Origin: Pseudoramibacter porci
GTDB lineage: Bacteria; Bacillota; Clostridia; Eubacteriales; Eubacteriaceae
Assembly: GCF_009696145.1 (NCBI RefSeq)
Contig: NZ_VUMO01000001.1
Coordinates: 124,001 to 188,000 of the forward strand
Direction: 5' to 3'
DNA: 64,000 nt
The notes beneath the pieces are model-generated. The model was given only the letters and a program-made list of their open reading frames with translations. It was not told the origin of the DNA and did no database searches. Position numbers and translations under genes: made by a program. Below are positions 10,061 through 19,260 of this stretch, one piece after another. Numbering within the stretch: the stretch's first letter is position 1; each line of letters begins with the position of its first letter.

Positions 10061-11386
10061 ATGCCGACGAGGAAGAGAAAACCGAAATTGGTGGCGACCA
10101 AAGGACGCTATCAAAGAAAGCTGATCCTGAAAAGTACAGCGGGTGGCTTGCTTGTCGGTTTGATCGCCGGCGGCGTTTCTGTTGTTTACCGTTCTGCGAG
10201 TACACTATTCCAGGGGAGTCAGGCCTTTATGCTGGCCCATGCGACCAATATCCCGCTTATTGTCGTCTATTTTTTCGCGCTCCTGGTCTTGGCCTTTCTG
10301 GTCCGCAAAATCATCACCTGGGAGCCGTTTACTGCAGGCTCGGGTATCTCAGAAGTTCGCGGCGAAGTGCAAGGCTATTTCGACATGGATTGGATTAAGG
10401 TGCTCATCGGCAAATTTATTGGCTGCCTGCTTACAATGGCCGGCGGATTGTCCCTTGGGCGGGAAGGTCCGTCGGTTCAGCTGGGGGCGATGGCCGGCAA
10501 GGGACTGTCCAGAGTGACTCACCGCGGCAAAAAAGCTGAGCATTATTTGATCACCTGCGGCGCCAGTGCCGGGCTGTCCGCCGCATTTAACTGTCCACTG
10601 ACCGGCGTAATGTTTGCCCTTGAAACCTTTAACGCGGAGTATTCGGTGAATCTTCTGTTCACCGCGTTGATCGCTTCGGTCACAGCGGATTTTGTCTCAA
10701 AAGTATTTTTTGGAATGAGTCCGGTGTTTGCCGTTCCCCTCGATCTGTTTCTACCGCTTTCAACGGTGGGCTTCGTGATCGCGCTCGGGGTGATCTGCGG
10801 GGTGACAGGGCAGATCTTTTACCGGTCCATACACATCGCAAAGAAGTTCTACGACAAATTATCCCTTCCTGAAAATACTGAACCGGTCATTCCCTTTTTG
10901 CTGGCTGGCGTTTTGGGATTGACACTTCCGGGCGTGCTCGGGGACGGACATCTGATCTTGGAGCAGCTGGTTCAGGGAGAAATCGCAGTGCGGATGATTG
11001 CATTGCTTTTGGCGGTGAAATTTGCATATTCGATGCTGTGCTTCACTTCAAAATCGCCAGGCGGGTCACTGGCGCCGATGATCGTGTTAGGCGCTTTCGT
11101 CGGTGGGCTGTACGGCCATTTGGCTGTGCGCGTTCTCGGCCTGGACGCCATGTTGATTAATAACTTTGTCATCCTCGCCATGGCCGGATACTTTGCGGCG
11201 ATTGTGAGAACGCCGCTGACGGCTGTTGCACTGGCGTGTGAATTGACCGGCAGTTTCAGTCATTTAATTTATTTCGGTATTGTTGTCACCGTAGCCGAGG
11301 TCGTCTCGTCGATGATGAAAACAGAACCCATGTACGAAGCTGGGATGCAGAATTTGCTGATTCAGCATCACATCATCAGCGAATAA
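10061..11386 (+). CDS. ClC-family chloride/proton antiporter
   Basis: The 441-residue membrane protein has the ClC signatures GSGISEVRG (selectivity-filter Ser), GREGPSVQLG with the gating glutamate, and FAAIVRTPLTAV in the second half. The gating Glu and overall bacterial type suggest Cl-/H+ exchange and not a channel. There is no C-terminal CBS domain. The start has GGAGG eight bases before ATG. A CPA2 antiporter lies 33 bases downstream, and together they suggest an ion or pH homeostasis unit. Confidence 0.9.
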   Translation: MPTRKRKPKLVATKGRYQRKLILKSTAGGLLVGLIAGGVSVVYRSASTLFQGSQAFMLAHATNIPLIVVYFFALLVLAFLVRKIITWEPFTAGSGISEVRGEVQGYFDMDWIKVLIGKFIGCLLTMAGGLSLGREGPSVQLGAMAGKGLSRVTHRGKKAEHYLITCGASAGLSAAFNCPLTGVMFALETFNAEYSVNLLFTALIASVTADFVSKVFFGMSPVFAVPLDLFLPLSTVGFVIALGVICGVTGQIFYRSIHIAKKFYDKLSLPENTEPVIPFLLAGVLGLTLPGVLGDGHLILEQLVQGEIAVRMIALLLAVKFAYSMLCFTSKSPGGSLAPMIVLGAFVGGLYGHLAVRVLGLDAMLINNFVILAMAGYFAAIVRTPLTAVALACELTGSFSHLIYFGIVVTVAEVVSSMMKTEPMYEAGMQNLLIQHHIISE

Positions 11387-11419
11387 AGACAATTCAAGAA
11401 AGGCAAATGGAGGTAATCG

Positions 11420-12763
11420 ATGCAAGGCTATAAGTTTCTCTTAGATTTGGCACTCATACTATTGTCGACAAAGGTATTGGGCCTTTTAACTAAGCGGGTC
11501 CAAATGCCGCAGGTGGTTGGCGCGCTTTTGGCTGGACTGATTTTAGGACCGGCAATGCTCAATGTCATTTCCGAAACGCAGTTTATTAAAGATTCAGCGG
11601 AAATCGGTGTGATTGTACTGATGTTCACCGCAGGGCTTGAAACGGATGTTCAAGAATTGAAGCGAACGGGGAAAGCATCTTTTGTCATTGCGCTGATCGG
11701 TGTCATTGTGCCGTTGATCGGGGGCTACTTTGTCGCTCAGTATTTCAATCGCCCCGGCATGATGAGCTCTGGGCTGTCGACACCGGTGTATCTGCAGAAC
11801 CTGTTCATCGGGGTCATTCTGACGGCGACTTCGGTTTCCATCACCGTCGAAACCCTTAAGGAAATCGGCAAACTCAACACCCATTCGGGCAATGCAATTC
11901 TCGGCGCTGCGATCATCGACGACGTGCTCGGCATTATTGCATTGACGATTGTGACGTCTATGGCGGATACGTCGGTGTCGATTGTGATGGTGCTGCTCAA
12001 GATCGTCGGCTTTTTCGTCTTTGCCGGTGTAGCGGGTTTCTTCTTCCTGAAATTTTTCCGCTGGTGGACGCAGAAATCGGAAAAGGGCCTGAGACGTCAC
12101 ACGATCATCGCTTTCGTTTTTTGCCTGCTGATTTCCTACTGCGCTGAAAAATTCTTTGGCGTAGCCGATATTACAGGGGCTTTTATTGCGGGGTTAGTCA
12201 TCTCAATGACGCCCAAACGCGAATACGTGGCCAATCGATTCAGCACGCTCTCTTATCTCTACCTCTCACCGATTTTCTTCGCGAGTATCGGTTTGGAAGT
12301 GGATCTGCCGTCAATGAACGCAACGGTGGTTATGTTCTCGGTCATTCTTGTGGTGGTCGCCATTGTGACGAAAATCATCGGCTGCGGCGCTGGCGCGCTG
12401 GTTTGCCATTACAAAAAATATCAAAGTCTGCGCATCGGCGTCGGGATGATTTCCAGAGGAGAAGTGGCTTTGATCGTTGCAAGCAAGGGCCAGTCCCTTG
12501 GACTGATTTCTAATGCCTTTATCGGACCGGTTATTCTGGTTGTCATCATTACGACAATCGTCACGCCGATCATGCTTAAATCTGTATTTGCCCGAACGAT
12601 GAAATACACGCCCCAGGGACTGGCTGCGCAGGCTGCAGCAGTCGATGTAGATCATATAGATGTGGAAAACAATCTGGCGCGAACCTACGAAAACATCAAT
12701 GCGATGCAGGAAAGCGGAAATGGTCTTCCAGACGATGCCAAGGATTCGAAGCACACGCGATAA
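11420..12763 (+). CDS. CPA2-family cation/proton antiporter
   Basis: This 447-residue protein has about 12 membrane helices in the NapA/KefB-like CPA2 fold. LLAGLILGPAML, MFTAGLETDV and the paired acidic segment GAAIIDDVLGI (the ion-binding Asp-Asp motif in the centre of the fold) are visible. It exchanges Na+ or K+ for protons. The C-terminus is a short soluble tail of ~45 residues, with no RCK/TrkA_N domain. It follows the ClC gene and ends in front of a terminator. Confidence 0.9.
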   Translation: MQGYKFLLDLALILLSTKVLGLLTKRVQMPQVVGALLAGLILGPAMLNVISETQFIKDSAEIGVIVLMFTAGLETDVQELKRTGKASFVIALIGVIVPLIGGYFVAQYFNRPGMMSSGLSTPVYLQNLFIGVILTATSVSITVETLKEIGKLNTHSGNAILGAAIIDDVLGIIALTIVTSMADTSVSIVMVLLKIVGFFVFAGVAGFFFLKFFRWWTQKSEKGLRRHTIIAFVFCLLISYCAEKFFGVADITGAFIAGLVISMTPKREYVANRFSTLSYLYLSPIFFASIGLEVDLPSMNATVVMFSVILVVVAIVTKIIGCGAGALVCHYKKYQSLRIGVGMISRGEVALIVASKGQSLGLISNAFIGPVILVVIITTIVTPIMLKSVFARTMKYTPQGLAAQAAAVDVDHIDVENNLARTYENINAMQESGNGLPDDAKDSKHTR

Positions 12764-12777
12764 TCACACAGACATTC

Positions 12778-12807
12778 AAAACTCCGGCCTTTCGGTCGGA
12801 GTTTTTT
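12778..12807 (+). terminator. Rho-independent terminator of the antiporter operon
   Basis: The stem AAACTCCG pairs with CGGAGTTT around a short loop and is followed by T6. Confidence 0.85.
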
Positions 12808-12873
12808 GACGCAGTTTTTAAAAAAGCACTTGCTTTTTTTGCGTGTCTTTGTTATTATAATCGAGTCAGCAAT

Positions 12874-12960
12874 GCCGAAGTGATGGAATTGGCAGACTTG
12901 GCGGACTCAAAATCCGTTGGTAGCGATACCGTGTGGGTTCGAATCCCACCTTCGGCACCA
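12874..12960 (+). tRNA. tRNA-Leu (anticodon CAA)
   Basis: This 87-base tRNA has acceptor GCCGAAG pairing with CTTCGGC and an encoded CCA end. It also has a long class II variable arm, the T arm GGGTTCGAATCCC, and the anticodon loop CTCAAAA reading UUG. A plausible promoter (TTGCTT at 12830 and TATAAT at 12856, with a long 20-base spacer) lies just upstream. Confidence 0.95.
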
Positions 12961-12970
12961 GATAAAAAAT

Positions 12971-13007
12971 AAAAGTGTTTCTGATTTTTCAGAAACACTT
13001 TTTTATT
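12971..13007. terminator. Bidirectional terminator between tRNA-Leu and aroK
   Basis: A perfect 14-base stem AAAAGTGTTTCTGA / TCAGAAACACTTTT has T-rich sequence on both flanks, so it can serve the tRNA on + and aroK on -. Confidence 0.85.
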
Positions 13008-13018
13008 TTGTATAAAAT

Positions 13019-13594
13019 TTACAACTGTGCGATACGTTCCTGGCGGTCCTGCCACATTTCAGCGAACAGCGCAATGGAATCGAGCACATCTTCTAGAGAT
13101 AGCACATCGGTTTCGGTTTTGATATCCGATGCGGCGTCGTAATAGGCTTTGCGTTTGGCTTTCATTTCGCCGATTTTCTTGACGAGATCGTCGTGAGAGG
13201 GTGCGTCGGCGAGAAGCGGACGGATATCGGCACCGTCTTTTTCGATGCGGTCAGCGAGGATGTCGTCGGCGCAGATCAGCTCAACGGTGAAACAATTATC
13301 TTTTAACAGCTGACGGTTTTCTTCGGAGAGGGGCAGGCCGCCGCCGCAGGCGATGACACAGCCAGCCGGATGAGACGCATTTAATACATCCTTCAAAGTC
13401 TGGGTTTCCATTTCACGGAATGCTGGTTCGCCGTCTTCTTCAAAAATCTTTTCAATGGTTTTGCCTGTGCTCTGAGCAATTATGGCATCGGTATCGTAGA
13501 ATCCGTAATGGAGTTCATGGGATAATGCCCGTCCGACGGTCGTTTTGCCGACGCCCATGTAGCCGATCAAGGCAATATTTTTTGGCATAGTCAT
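13019..13594 (-). CDS. aroK: Shikimate kinase AroK
   Basis: Shikimate kinase phosphorylates shikimate at O3, step five of aromatic amino-acid synthesis, in the cytosol. The 191-residue product has the P-loop GYMGVGKTTVG, the shikimate-binding DTD (YDTDA), the CGGGLPL motif and a lid with RPLL. The start at 13594 has AGGAGG eleven bases upstream. A second in-frame ATG lies six bases further in. aroD is encoded upstream on the same strand, so the two form a small shikimate operon. Confidence 0.92.
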   Translation of the reverse strand: MTMPKNIALIGYMGVGKTTVGRALSHELHYGFYDTDAIIAQSTGKTIEKIFEEDGEPAFREMETQTLKDVLNASHPAGCVIACGGGLPLSEENRQLLKDNCFTVELICADDILADRIEKDGADIRPLLADAPSHDDLVKKIGEMKAKRKAYYDAASDIKTETDVLSLEDVLDSIALFAEMWQDRQERIAQL

Positions 13595-13648
13595 ATGAAT
13601 AATGGCCTCCTGTTTGTGTAGGTTTTCTATGATGATAACGGAGAAGGC

Positions 13649-14404
13649 TTAAAGGTGCAAGTCTTTTCTGAAACGGCGGATCGTGTCGGGGGTGAGTTGT
13701 CCAGGCGCCGTCGCGTCAGCATCAGAAAGAGCTGCGTAAGTCAGGCTGCCGCCAAAATATTCCGGCGCGACGCGCAGCAGTTTTCCAGGTTCGCCCATCA
13801 TGATGAAAATAATCGGCTTTTTCCAATGCCCCTTCTGAAGGAAACGGAGCATCACGGAAGCAGACTGCAGAATATCGCCTTTATTTTCAGCCCACATGGC
13901 GACTTTAATGACATCCGGGCCAAGTTCGGCGATGTCGTAGAGTTTTTGCTTGAAGGCTTTGGGCTTCAATGTCTTTTTAAAATTGTGATAGGATAAAATT
14001 AAACGCTTGCCCTGGCTGTGCGCTGCCTTCCGAAGAGGTTTGATCATTTTTTCTGAGCTGCCGGCCTCGATGTCGATGTAAGCGACAGCAGGATGGGCAA
14101 GGGCTTGCATCGTGGCTTGACAGCGGACATTTTCACCTGCTTCGGCGCAAGCGCCGCCTTCTTCAAAACTTCGGAAAGTGTAGAGGAGTGGTACCTGTTT
14201 TTCAGCCAATGCATTGAGACATACAGTTTGCTCGTCGTCGCTCATCAAGCCGAGGGCATCCCGGCGCCATTCGATTAAATCAGGTTTCAATGCTGCGGCC
14301 TGTTCGGCGTAAGCGGGCAGGACGTCTTTCTGATTGGGACCAATGGGAATACAAAGCGCAAAAGTATTGGGCGCTAAAATAAAAGATTGACTTAAAGATT
14401 TCAT
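13649..14404 (-). CDS. aroD: Type I 3-dehydroquinate dehydratase AroD
   Basis: The enzyme dehydrates 3-dehydroquinate to 3-dehydroshikimate by Schiff-base chemistry. The 251-residue product is a TIM barrel of the type I class: DLIEWRRDAL binds substrate, the catalytic His is in SYHNF, the Schiff-base Lys is in VIKVAMW, and the C-terminal segment GGSLTYAAL is typical. It lies 54 bases upstream of aroK on the same strand and diverges from the P-type ATPase gene. Confidence 0.92.
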   Translation of the reverse strand: MKSLSQSFILAPNTFALCIPIGPNQKDVLPAYAEQAAALKPDLIEWRRDALGLMSDDEQTVCLNALAEKQVPLLYTFRSFEEGGACAEAGENVRCQATMQALAHPAVAYIDIEAGSSEKMIKPLRKAAHSQGKRLILSYHNFKKTLKPKAFKQKLYDIAELGPDVIKVAMWAENKGDILQSASVMLRFLQKGHWKKPIIFIMMGEPGKLLRVAPEYFGGSLTYAALSDADATAPGQLTPDTIRRFRKDLHL

Positions 14405-14494
14405 AATTTAAGTTTACGCCTCATCCGATAAATTTTCAAGTTGTGTTATAATAAAAATCAATTCAAACACGCTGCGCAAAAGGAGGAAAGTCAG

Positions 14495-16867
14495 ATGACA
14501 GGTTTATCATCAAAGCAAGCCGCAAAATTAATGGCTGACGGCAAGGGCAACACCCAGGTTTCAAAGTCAGCGAAGACGGTCAAGCAGATCATCAAAGAAA
14601 ATACGCTGACGTACTTCAACTTGATTTTCGTCGTCCTGGCGCTGCTTTTGGTGGTGAGCGGCGCATGGAATTCGCTGACCTTTCTCCCGGTGATTATCGC
14701 GAATACGTTCATTGGAATTATCCAAGAGGTTCAAGCAAAAAGGGTACTGGACAAGCTGACCATCATGAATGCACCGGTATCGGTCGTGTACCGCGACGGA
14801 AGGCCCAAAAAAATGCGGACAGAGGAACTGGTCTTAGGGGATGTGATCGTGCTGGAAGGTGGCGTGCAGATCCCCGCGGACGCTGAAGTGATCTCCGGCG
14901 AGATCGCAGTGAATGAGGCACTGCTGACAGGCGAGGCTGACGAAATTACGAAACAGCCTGGGGACGAACTCATGTCTGGCGCTTTTGTGGTGTCGGGGAA
15001 ATGCGTGGCGCGGCTGACCCACGTCGGCGCTGACGCCTACATCAACAAGCTGACGCTGAAGGCCAAGGCCGTCGAAACCGACGACCGTTCCGAAATGGTG
15101 CGCGCCATTGACGGGATCGTCAAACTTGCCGGAATCGTAATCATCCCGATTGGCATTCTGCTCCTTTACCAAAGTATTGGGGTGGCGGGCAACTCGTTTA
15201 CCAGTGCGGTGCCGTCGATGGTTGCCGCCGTGATCGGCATGATTCCAGAAGGGCTGTATCTGTTGCTTTCCGTGACACTGGCGGTTTCTGCAATGCGTTT
15301 GGCGCGAAAACAAGTCATGCTTCACGATATGAAGAGCATTGAGTCGCTGGCGCGCGTCGATGTGGTCTGCGTCGACAAGACCGGGACCATTACAGACAAC
15401 GCGATGCTCGTGGCCGACGCAGTGCCGGTGCGGCAGATGAACCGCGCGCAGATGACACGTGCGGGGGATTTGGTCAGCCGCTATTTGGGCGCTTTAGACG
15501 ATAGCAACGCGACGTCTGAAGCGATGATTGATTATTTCGGCGAGACGAAAGCCGCAGATGCGGTCGAGACCCTGCCCTTTTCGTCGCGCTACAAGTACTC
15601 GGCCGTACGTTTCAGAGAAGGTGTTTTCGTGCTTGGCGCGCCAGAAATCGTCCTTAAGCGTCATTTTCATCTTTATCAGGACGAAGTCAATGGTTACGCG
15701 TCCAAAGGGTATCGCGTGGTGGTCTTCGGGCAGGTGATGGACAGGGATGCTATTCCGGAAAACGGGCTGGATCAATGCGATGTCGATCCGATTTTCTTCG
15801 TCATGCTTCAGAACCCGATTCGGGAAAACGCAGCCCAGACCTTTGAGTATTTTGCGAGTCAGGGCGTGACGGTGAAAGTGATTTCCGGCGACAACCCGGT
15901 CACCGTTTCGGAGGTGGCCAAACGGGCGGGGATTGCCGGTGCAGCGCATTACGTCAACGCCCAAACGTTGGATTCTCCCCAAGCGATCGACGAGGCAGTT
16001 AAAAACATGACGGTGTTTGGCCGGGTCACCCCGGAGCAGAAACGCGAAATTGTTCACGCCTTGCAGGCTCAGGGGCACACGGTTGCGATGACCGGCGACG
16101 GCGTCAACGATATTCTGGCGATGAAGGATTCGGACTGCTCGATTGCGATGGCTTCGGGATCCGAGGCAGCCGTTCAGGCGGCGCAGGTTGCTCTGCTCGA
16201 TTCCGATTTTTCCCACATGCCTCAAATCGTTTCTGAAGGCCGCCGGGTGATTAATAACATCGAACGTTCAGCGACGCTGTTTTTGGTGAAGAATATCTTT
16301 TCGTTTCTGCTCTCGATCTTTACGATCGTCAGCATCATGAAATACCCGCTGACGCCGTCGCAGATTTCCCTTGTGTCGATGTTCAACATCGGGATTCCGG
16401 CATTCTTCCTCGCGATGGAATCAAACAACCGGCGCATTGAAGGCCATTTTATCCAGCGGGTCATGCTCAGGGCCATGCCGGCCGCATTGACGGACTTCTT
16501 TATGATTGCGGCACTGGTCATATTTGGACAGACCTTTGGCGTCGGCAACGAGGACATTTCCGTAGCCGCGACGTTTTTGCTGGCCATTGTCGGTTTCATT
16601 ATTCTGTACAATATTTCCAGGCCGCTCAATCCGTTCCGCGCCATTGTGATCAGCGGTTGTATTGCCGGATTGGTTGTTTTGGCGGTGACGATGAATTCGC
16701 TGTTTGATATTCAGTTCGTTTCGGTAAAATGTGTGATGCTGTTCGTGCTCTTTGCGATTGCAACCGTGCCGTGCATGCAAGTGCTGACGAAATTTTTTAT
16801 CTTGATCGATCATTTGATCGCGAAGCGTACGGGCAGAAAAACCATCGCTTATGAAAATATCACCTAA
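14495..16867 (+). CDS. CtpE-like cation-transporting P-type ATPase
   Basis: The 790-residue P-type ATPase has the phosphorylation motif DKTGTITDN, the actuator motif LTGEAD, hinge GDGVND and about ten membrane helices. It lacks N-terminal heavy-metal domains. The sequence resembles the P2-type group including mycobacterial CtpE, which is implicated in calcium uptake, so Ca2+ or another divalent cation is the likely substrate. ATG 14495 follows AAAGGAGGAAAGTCAG. The longer frame beginning at 14441 lacks a ribosome site. A small unknown gene follows 26 bases later. Confidence 0.85.
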   Translation: MTGLSSKQAAKLMADGKGNTQVSKSAKTVKQIIKENTLTYFNLIFVVLALLLVVSGAWNSLTFLPVIIANTFIGIIQEVQAKRVLDKLTIMNAPVSVVYRDGRPKKMRTEELVLGDVIVLEGGVQIPADAEVISGEIAVNEALLTGEADEITKQPGDELMSGAFVVSGKCVARLTHVGADAYINKLTLKAKAVETDDRSEMVRAIDGIVKLAGIVIIPIGILLLYQSIGVAGNSFTSAVPSMVAAVIGMIPEGLYLLLSVTLAVSAMRLARKQVMLHDMKSIESLARVDVVCVDKTGTITDNAMLVADAVPVRQMNRAQMTRAGDLVSRYLGALDDSNATSEAMIDYFGETKAADAVETLPFSSRYKYSAVRFREGVFVLGAPEIVLKRHFHLYQDEVNGYASKGYRVVVFGQVMDRDAIPENGLDQCDVDPIFFVMLQNPIRENAAQTFEYFASQGVTVKVISGDNPVTVSEVAKRAGIAGAAHYVNAQTLDSPQAIDEAVKNMTVFGRVTPEQKREIVHALQAQGHTVAMTGDGVNDILAMKDSDCSIAMASGSEAAVQAAQVALLDSDFSHMPQIVSEGRRVINNIERSATLFLVKNIFSFLLSIFTIVSIMKYPLTPSQISLVSMFNIGIPAFFLAMESNNRRIEGHFIQRVMLRAMPAALTDFFMIAALVIFGQTFGVGNEDISVAATFLLAIVGFIILYNISRPLNPFRAIVISGCIAGLVVLAVTMNSLFDIQFVSVKCVMLFVLFAIATVPCMQVLTKFFILIDHLIAKRTGRKTIAYENIT

Positions 16868-16893
16868 AAACAAGAAAAAGGGAGGAATTTACA

Positions 16894-17409
16894 ATGAAAA
16901 TGATTGGACCATCAGCAGACGCACTTTTAAAAATGTGCGTGATTGCAAAATCTGACGAAGAAAAAAAGGAATTGGAAACAAAGGGACAGGTCGATCCCAA
17001 AGTTCTGGAAGCGTCGCCTCTAAACGAACATGATAGCAGCATGAACCAAAACCGCTATACCCTTGAGGTAGGCGTCAACCCGAACCTGGAGTACGATATC
17101 ACCGGCGTGATGCAGACCTTGGAAAATCTTGGAGATGCACCGGATTATCACGTGGTGGACTGGAACAGCGCACAGGTATTCATGGCTACGGTCATGCGGA
17201 TCGCGACGCAGAACGCCTTGGCAGATTTTGCCCAAGGCGATTCGAGCAAATTGATGCTGACGGAAAAGGAAGATCTTTCCGATGTGGTTCAAAAGGTGCC
17301 GGAAATCTGGGTGATGAAGCAGTTTTACGACGCGTGTTTCGATGATTTAGACCGCGATTTTACAGACAATACCTTTGCTGTCTCGTTAAAGACAATTGAA
17401 GAAGCGTAA
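16894..17409 (+). CDS. Hypothetical protein, 171 residues
   Basis: I do not recognise this soluble, acidic protein. It has no signal peptide, membrane segment or cysteine cluster. A strong ribosome site (GGGAGG) precedes the ATG, and it sits 26 bases downstream of the P-type ATPase gene with a terminator after it. It is therefore probably co-transcribed with the pump. Mixed helix content and the lack of low-complexity sequence suggest a real folded protein. Confidence 0.65.
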   Translation: MKMIGPSADALLKMCVIAKSDEEKKELETKGQVDPKVLEASPLNEHDSSMNQNRYTLEVGVNPNLEYDITGVMQTLENLGDAPDYHVVDWNSAQVFMATVMRIATQNALADFAQGDSSKLMLTEKEDLSDVVQKVPEIWVMKQFYDACFDDLDRDFTDNTFAVSLKTIEEA

Positions 17410-17420
17410 AGAGAAAAAAT

Positions 17421-17472
17421 AAAAAGGCCTTCCAGAGCGATCCTTGCGATCGCTTGTGGAAAGCCTTTTTGT
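17421..17472. terminator. Bidirectional terminator between convergent genes
   Basis: AAAAAGGC, an inner TTCCA/TGGAA pair and an AGCGATC/GATCGCT stem form a long hairpin ending in GCCTTTTT. It lies between the hypothetical gene and the TVP38 gene. Confidence 0.8.
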
Positions 17473-17478
17473 TTAACG

Positions 17479-18222
17479 TTACATTTTCGATAAGAACCAA
17501 TCCCGCTTCCAAAGCATGAAAAGAATGAGCGCGATTTGTGCCGCAAAAGAAAGCACGACAAATCCGTATTTGCCGCGAATCAAGAAAGAACCGGCCAGGC
17601 AGTTCAGAACGATTTGAATCCAGCTGGAGGCAGCCACAGCCGCGCCAAAACCGACGGCAGAAATGGATGTCGACGAAGCGATATAGGGAATGATGCCGTT
17701 GGGAATGCCGGGAATGAGGCAAGCCATGCCGAAAACAAATTCGGGATTGGCCGAATTGATTTTACTCATGATCCAGCTGCTTTCGGTTTTCTTCTGGAGG
17801 GAGCCGGATAATTTACGTCCCAGCGCTGTTTTTTCCGCAAAGCGATTGCCGATTCTGCGAGCGAAGACGAAAACCATGCAGTTGCCGGCGACAAAGCCGA
17901 CGTAGCACAAAATAAAAGCAACCCACCATTTGTAAATCAGCCCGGCGGCGACCTGAATAGCCATCCCTGGGAAAACAATGCTGATCACCTGAATGATTGA
18001 AAAGAGAATAATCGTGAGAAAGCCGCGCCACCGTCCCTGTTTTGCCAAATAGGCGGCAATTTCCTCTTCATCGCCCTTTTGCAGCAATTTGACGAGCATG
18101 GGGAAGGACTTTGCGGCGTTACCGAACGCGATATAAATCATCCAGATAAAAACGGCTACGGTTGCGATCACGACAAGATTTTTCCAATGCTTTTGTAAAA
18201 AAGACTTGAACGAATGATTCAT
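17479..18222 (-). CDS. TVP38/TMEM64 family (DedA-like) membrane protein
   Basis: The 247-residue product has five to six hydrophobic segments and the family core FPGMAIQVAAGLIY followed by a GFVAGNCMVFVFARRIG stretch. This is typical of the VTT/SNARE-associated domain of TVP38/TMEM64 proteins, which are linked to lipid scrambling or membrane homeostasis. ATG 18222 follows AAAGGATG. The frame is open further upstream, but that part lacks a ribosome site and is poor in conserved character. It diverges from the nitrogenase-like operon. Confidence 0.8.
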   Translation of the reverse strand: MNHSFKSFLQKHWKNLVVIATVAVFIWMIYIAFGNAAKSFPMLVKLLQKGDEEEIAAYLAKQGRWRGFLTIILFSIIQVISIVFPGMAIQVAAGLIYKWWVAFILCYVGFVAGNCMVFVFARRIGNRFAEKTALGRKLSGSLQKKTESSWIMSKINSANPEFVFGMACLIPGIPNGIIPYIASSTSISAVGFGAAVAASSWIQIVLNCLAGSFLIRGKYGFVVLSFAAQIALILFMLWKRDWFLSKM

Positions 18223-18303
18223 ACGCGCATCCTTTATATATGATGTTTTTATCTTATTTGTAAAGTCGAAATAAATCGAATATAAGTAACCATTATAATA
18301 TCT

Positions 18304-18320
18304 CAATCCTTTAAGGATTG
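18304..18320. promoter_or_regulatory. 17-base palindrome upstream of the nitrogenase-like operon
   Basis: CAATCCTT-T-AAGGATTG is a perfect inverted repeat ending 32 bases before the -35 box of the operon promoter. It could be an activator or repressor site for this operon or for the divergent TVP38 gene. No regulator can be assigned. Confidence 0.45.
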
Positions 18321-18352
18321 TCAAGACAACCGGTGAAATAAACACCATAAGA

Positions 18353-18381
18353 TTGACGGTATGCCCCATTCCATTTATAAT
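18353..18381 (+). promoter_or_regulatory. Sigma-A-type promoter of the nitrogenase-like/hyp/hyd operon
   Basis: TTGACG (18353-18358) and TATAAT (18376-18381) are separated by exactly 17 bases. Transcription should start near 18388, giving a leader of about 120 bases before the ATG at 18511. Confidence 0.75.
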
Positions 18382-18421
18382 GATAGCAGACTGACGTGGA
18401 AAGAATAGGATCTTAACAGGG

Positions 18422-18456
18422 AAGTCAGAACAATGGTGATTTGAACTGACTTTTAT
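18422..18456 (+). promoter_or_regulatory. Leader hairpin with T-rich 3' flank, possible attenuator
   Basis: AAGTCAG (18422-18428) pairs with CTGACTT (18446-18452) in the mRNA leader and is followed by TTATTTTAATT. It may be a weak intrinsic terminator or an RNA control element. The stem is short and the call is tentative. Confidence 0.35.
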
Positions 18457-18510
18457 TTTAATTGAATGAAATTAAGGTAAAAGTCTTTTTTATTTAATGA
18501 AGGAGAAAAG

Positions 18511-19260
18511 ATGTTAAAGATTGCCGTTTACGGAAAGGGAGGCATCGGCAAATCGACGGTGACCAGCAATTTGGCTGCCGCTTTTGCCAGTCGAGGGAAA
18601 AAAGTCATACAGATCGGCTGCGATCCGAAAGCAGACTCGACCATCAATTTACTGCACAATCAGCCGGTGACGCCAGTGATGACGCTGCTGCGTGAAGGGA
18701 AAGAGCCGGAACATCTTGAAGATTTGTCAGCGGTCGGCTACGGTGGCGTCGTTTGTATCGAAACCGGCGGGCCGACACCTGGGCTGGGCTGCGCAGGGAG
18801 AGGCATTATCGCGACCTTTCAGCTCCTCGAAGAACTTGAACTCATTGAAACGGTAAAGCCCGATGTGATTCTGTACGATGTGCTCGGTGACGTCGTCTGC
18901 GGGGGATTCGCTGCGCCGATTCGAGAAGGCTATGCTGAAAAGGTGCTGATCGTGACTTCTGGCGAGAAGATGGCGCTGTACGCGGCGAACAACATCAACA
19001 CGGCAGTTAAAAATTTTGAGGACCGCGGCTACGCGTCGGTAGAGGGATTGATTCTCAATCGGCGCAACGTGCCGGATGAAAGGTCAAAAGTCGAAGCCTT
19101 TGCGGCGCGCTGCGGCCTGCCGATTGTTGCAGACCTGCCACGAAGTGACGCGATCAATCGCTTCGAGGACTGCGGCATGACCGTTGTCGAGGGGGACCAG
19201 ACCCTCGATATCGCTCAAAAATTTATCGCCCTGTCTGAGCGGCTGGAGGGTGAAAGATGA
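18511..19260 (+). CDS. Nitrogenase iron-protein (NifH)-like ATPase, copy 1
   Basis: The 249-residue protein is a NifH/BchL/CfbC-type reductase. It has the P-loop GKGGIGKST (residues 8-16), GCDPKADST, and switch-region cysteines Cys94 (GLGCAGRG) and Cys130 (GDVVCGGF) that would bridge a [4Fe-4S] cluster in a homodimer. Members of this family hydrolyse ATP to push low-potential electrons to a two-subunit partner. It is the first gene of a long operon and its stop overlaps the next ATG (ATGA). At 249 residues it is shorter than true NifH (~275-290), and no nifB or FeMo-cofactor gene is nearby, so nitrogen fixation is unlikely. The partner is probably the pair that follows. Confidence 0.9.
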   Translation: MLKIAVYGKGGIGKSTVTSNLAAAFASRGKKVIQIGCDPKADSTINLLHNQPVTPVMTLLREGKEPEHLEDLSAVGYGGVVCIETGGPTPGLGCAGRGIIATFQLLEELELIETVKPDVILYDVLGDVVCGGFAAPIREGYAEKVLIVTSGEKMALYAANNINTAVKNFEDRGYASVEGLILNRRNVPDERSKVEAFAARCGLPIVADLPRSDAINRFEDCGMTVVEGDQTLDIAQKFIALSERLEGER

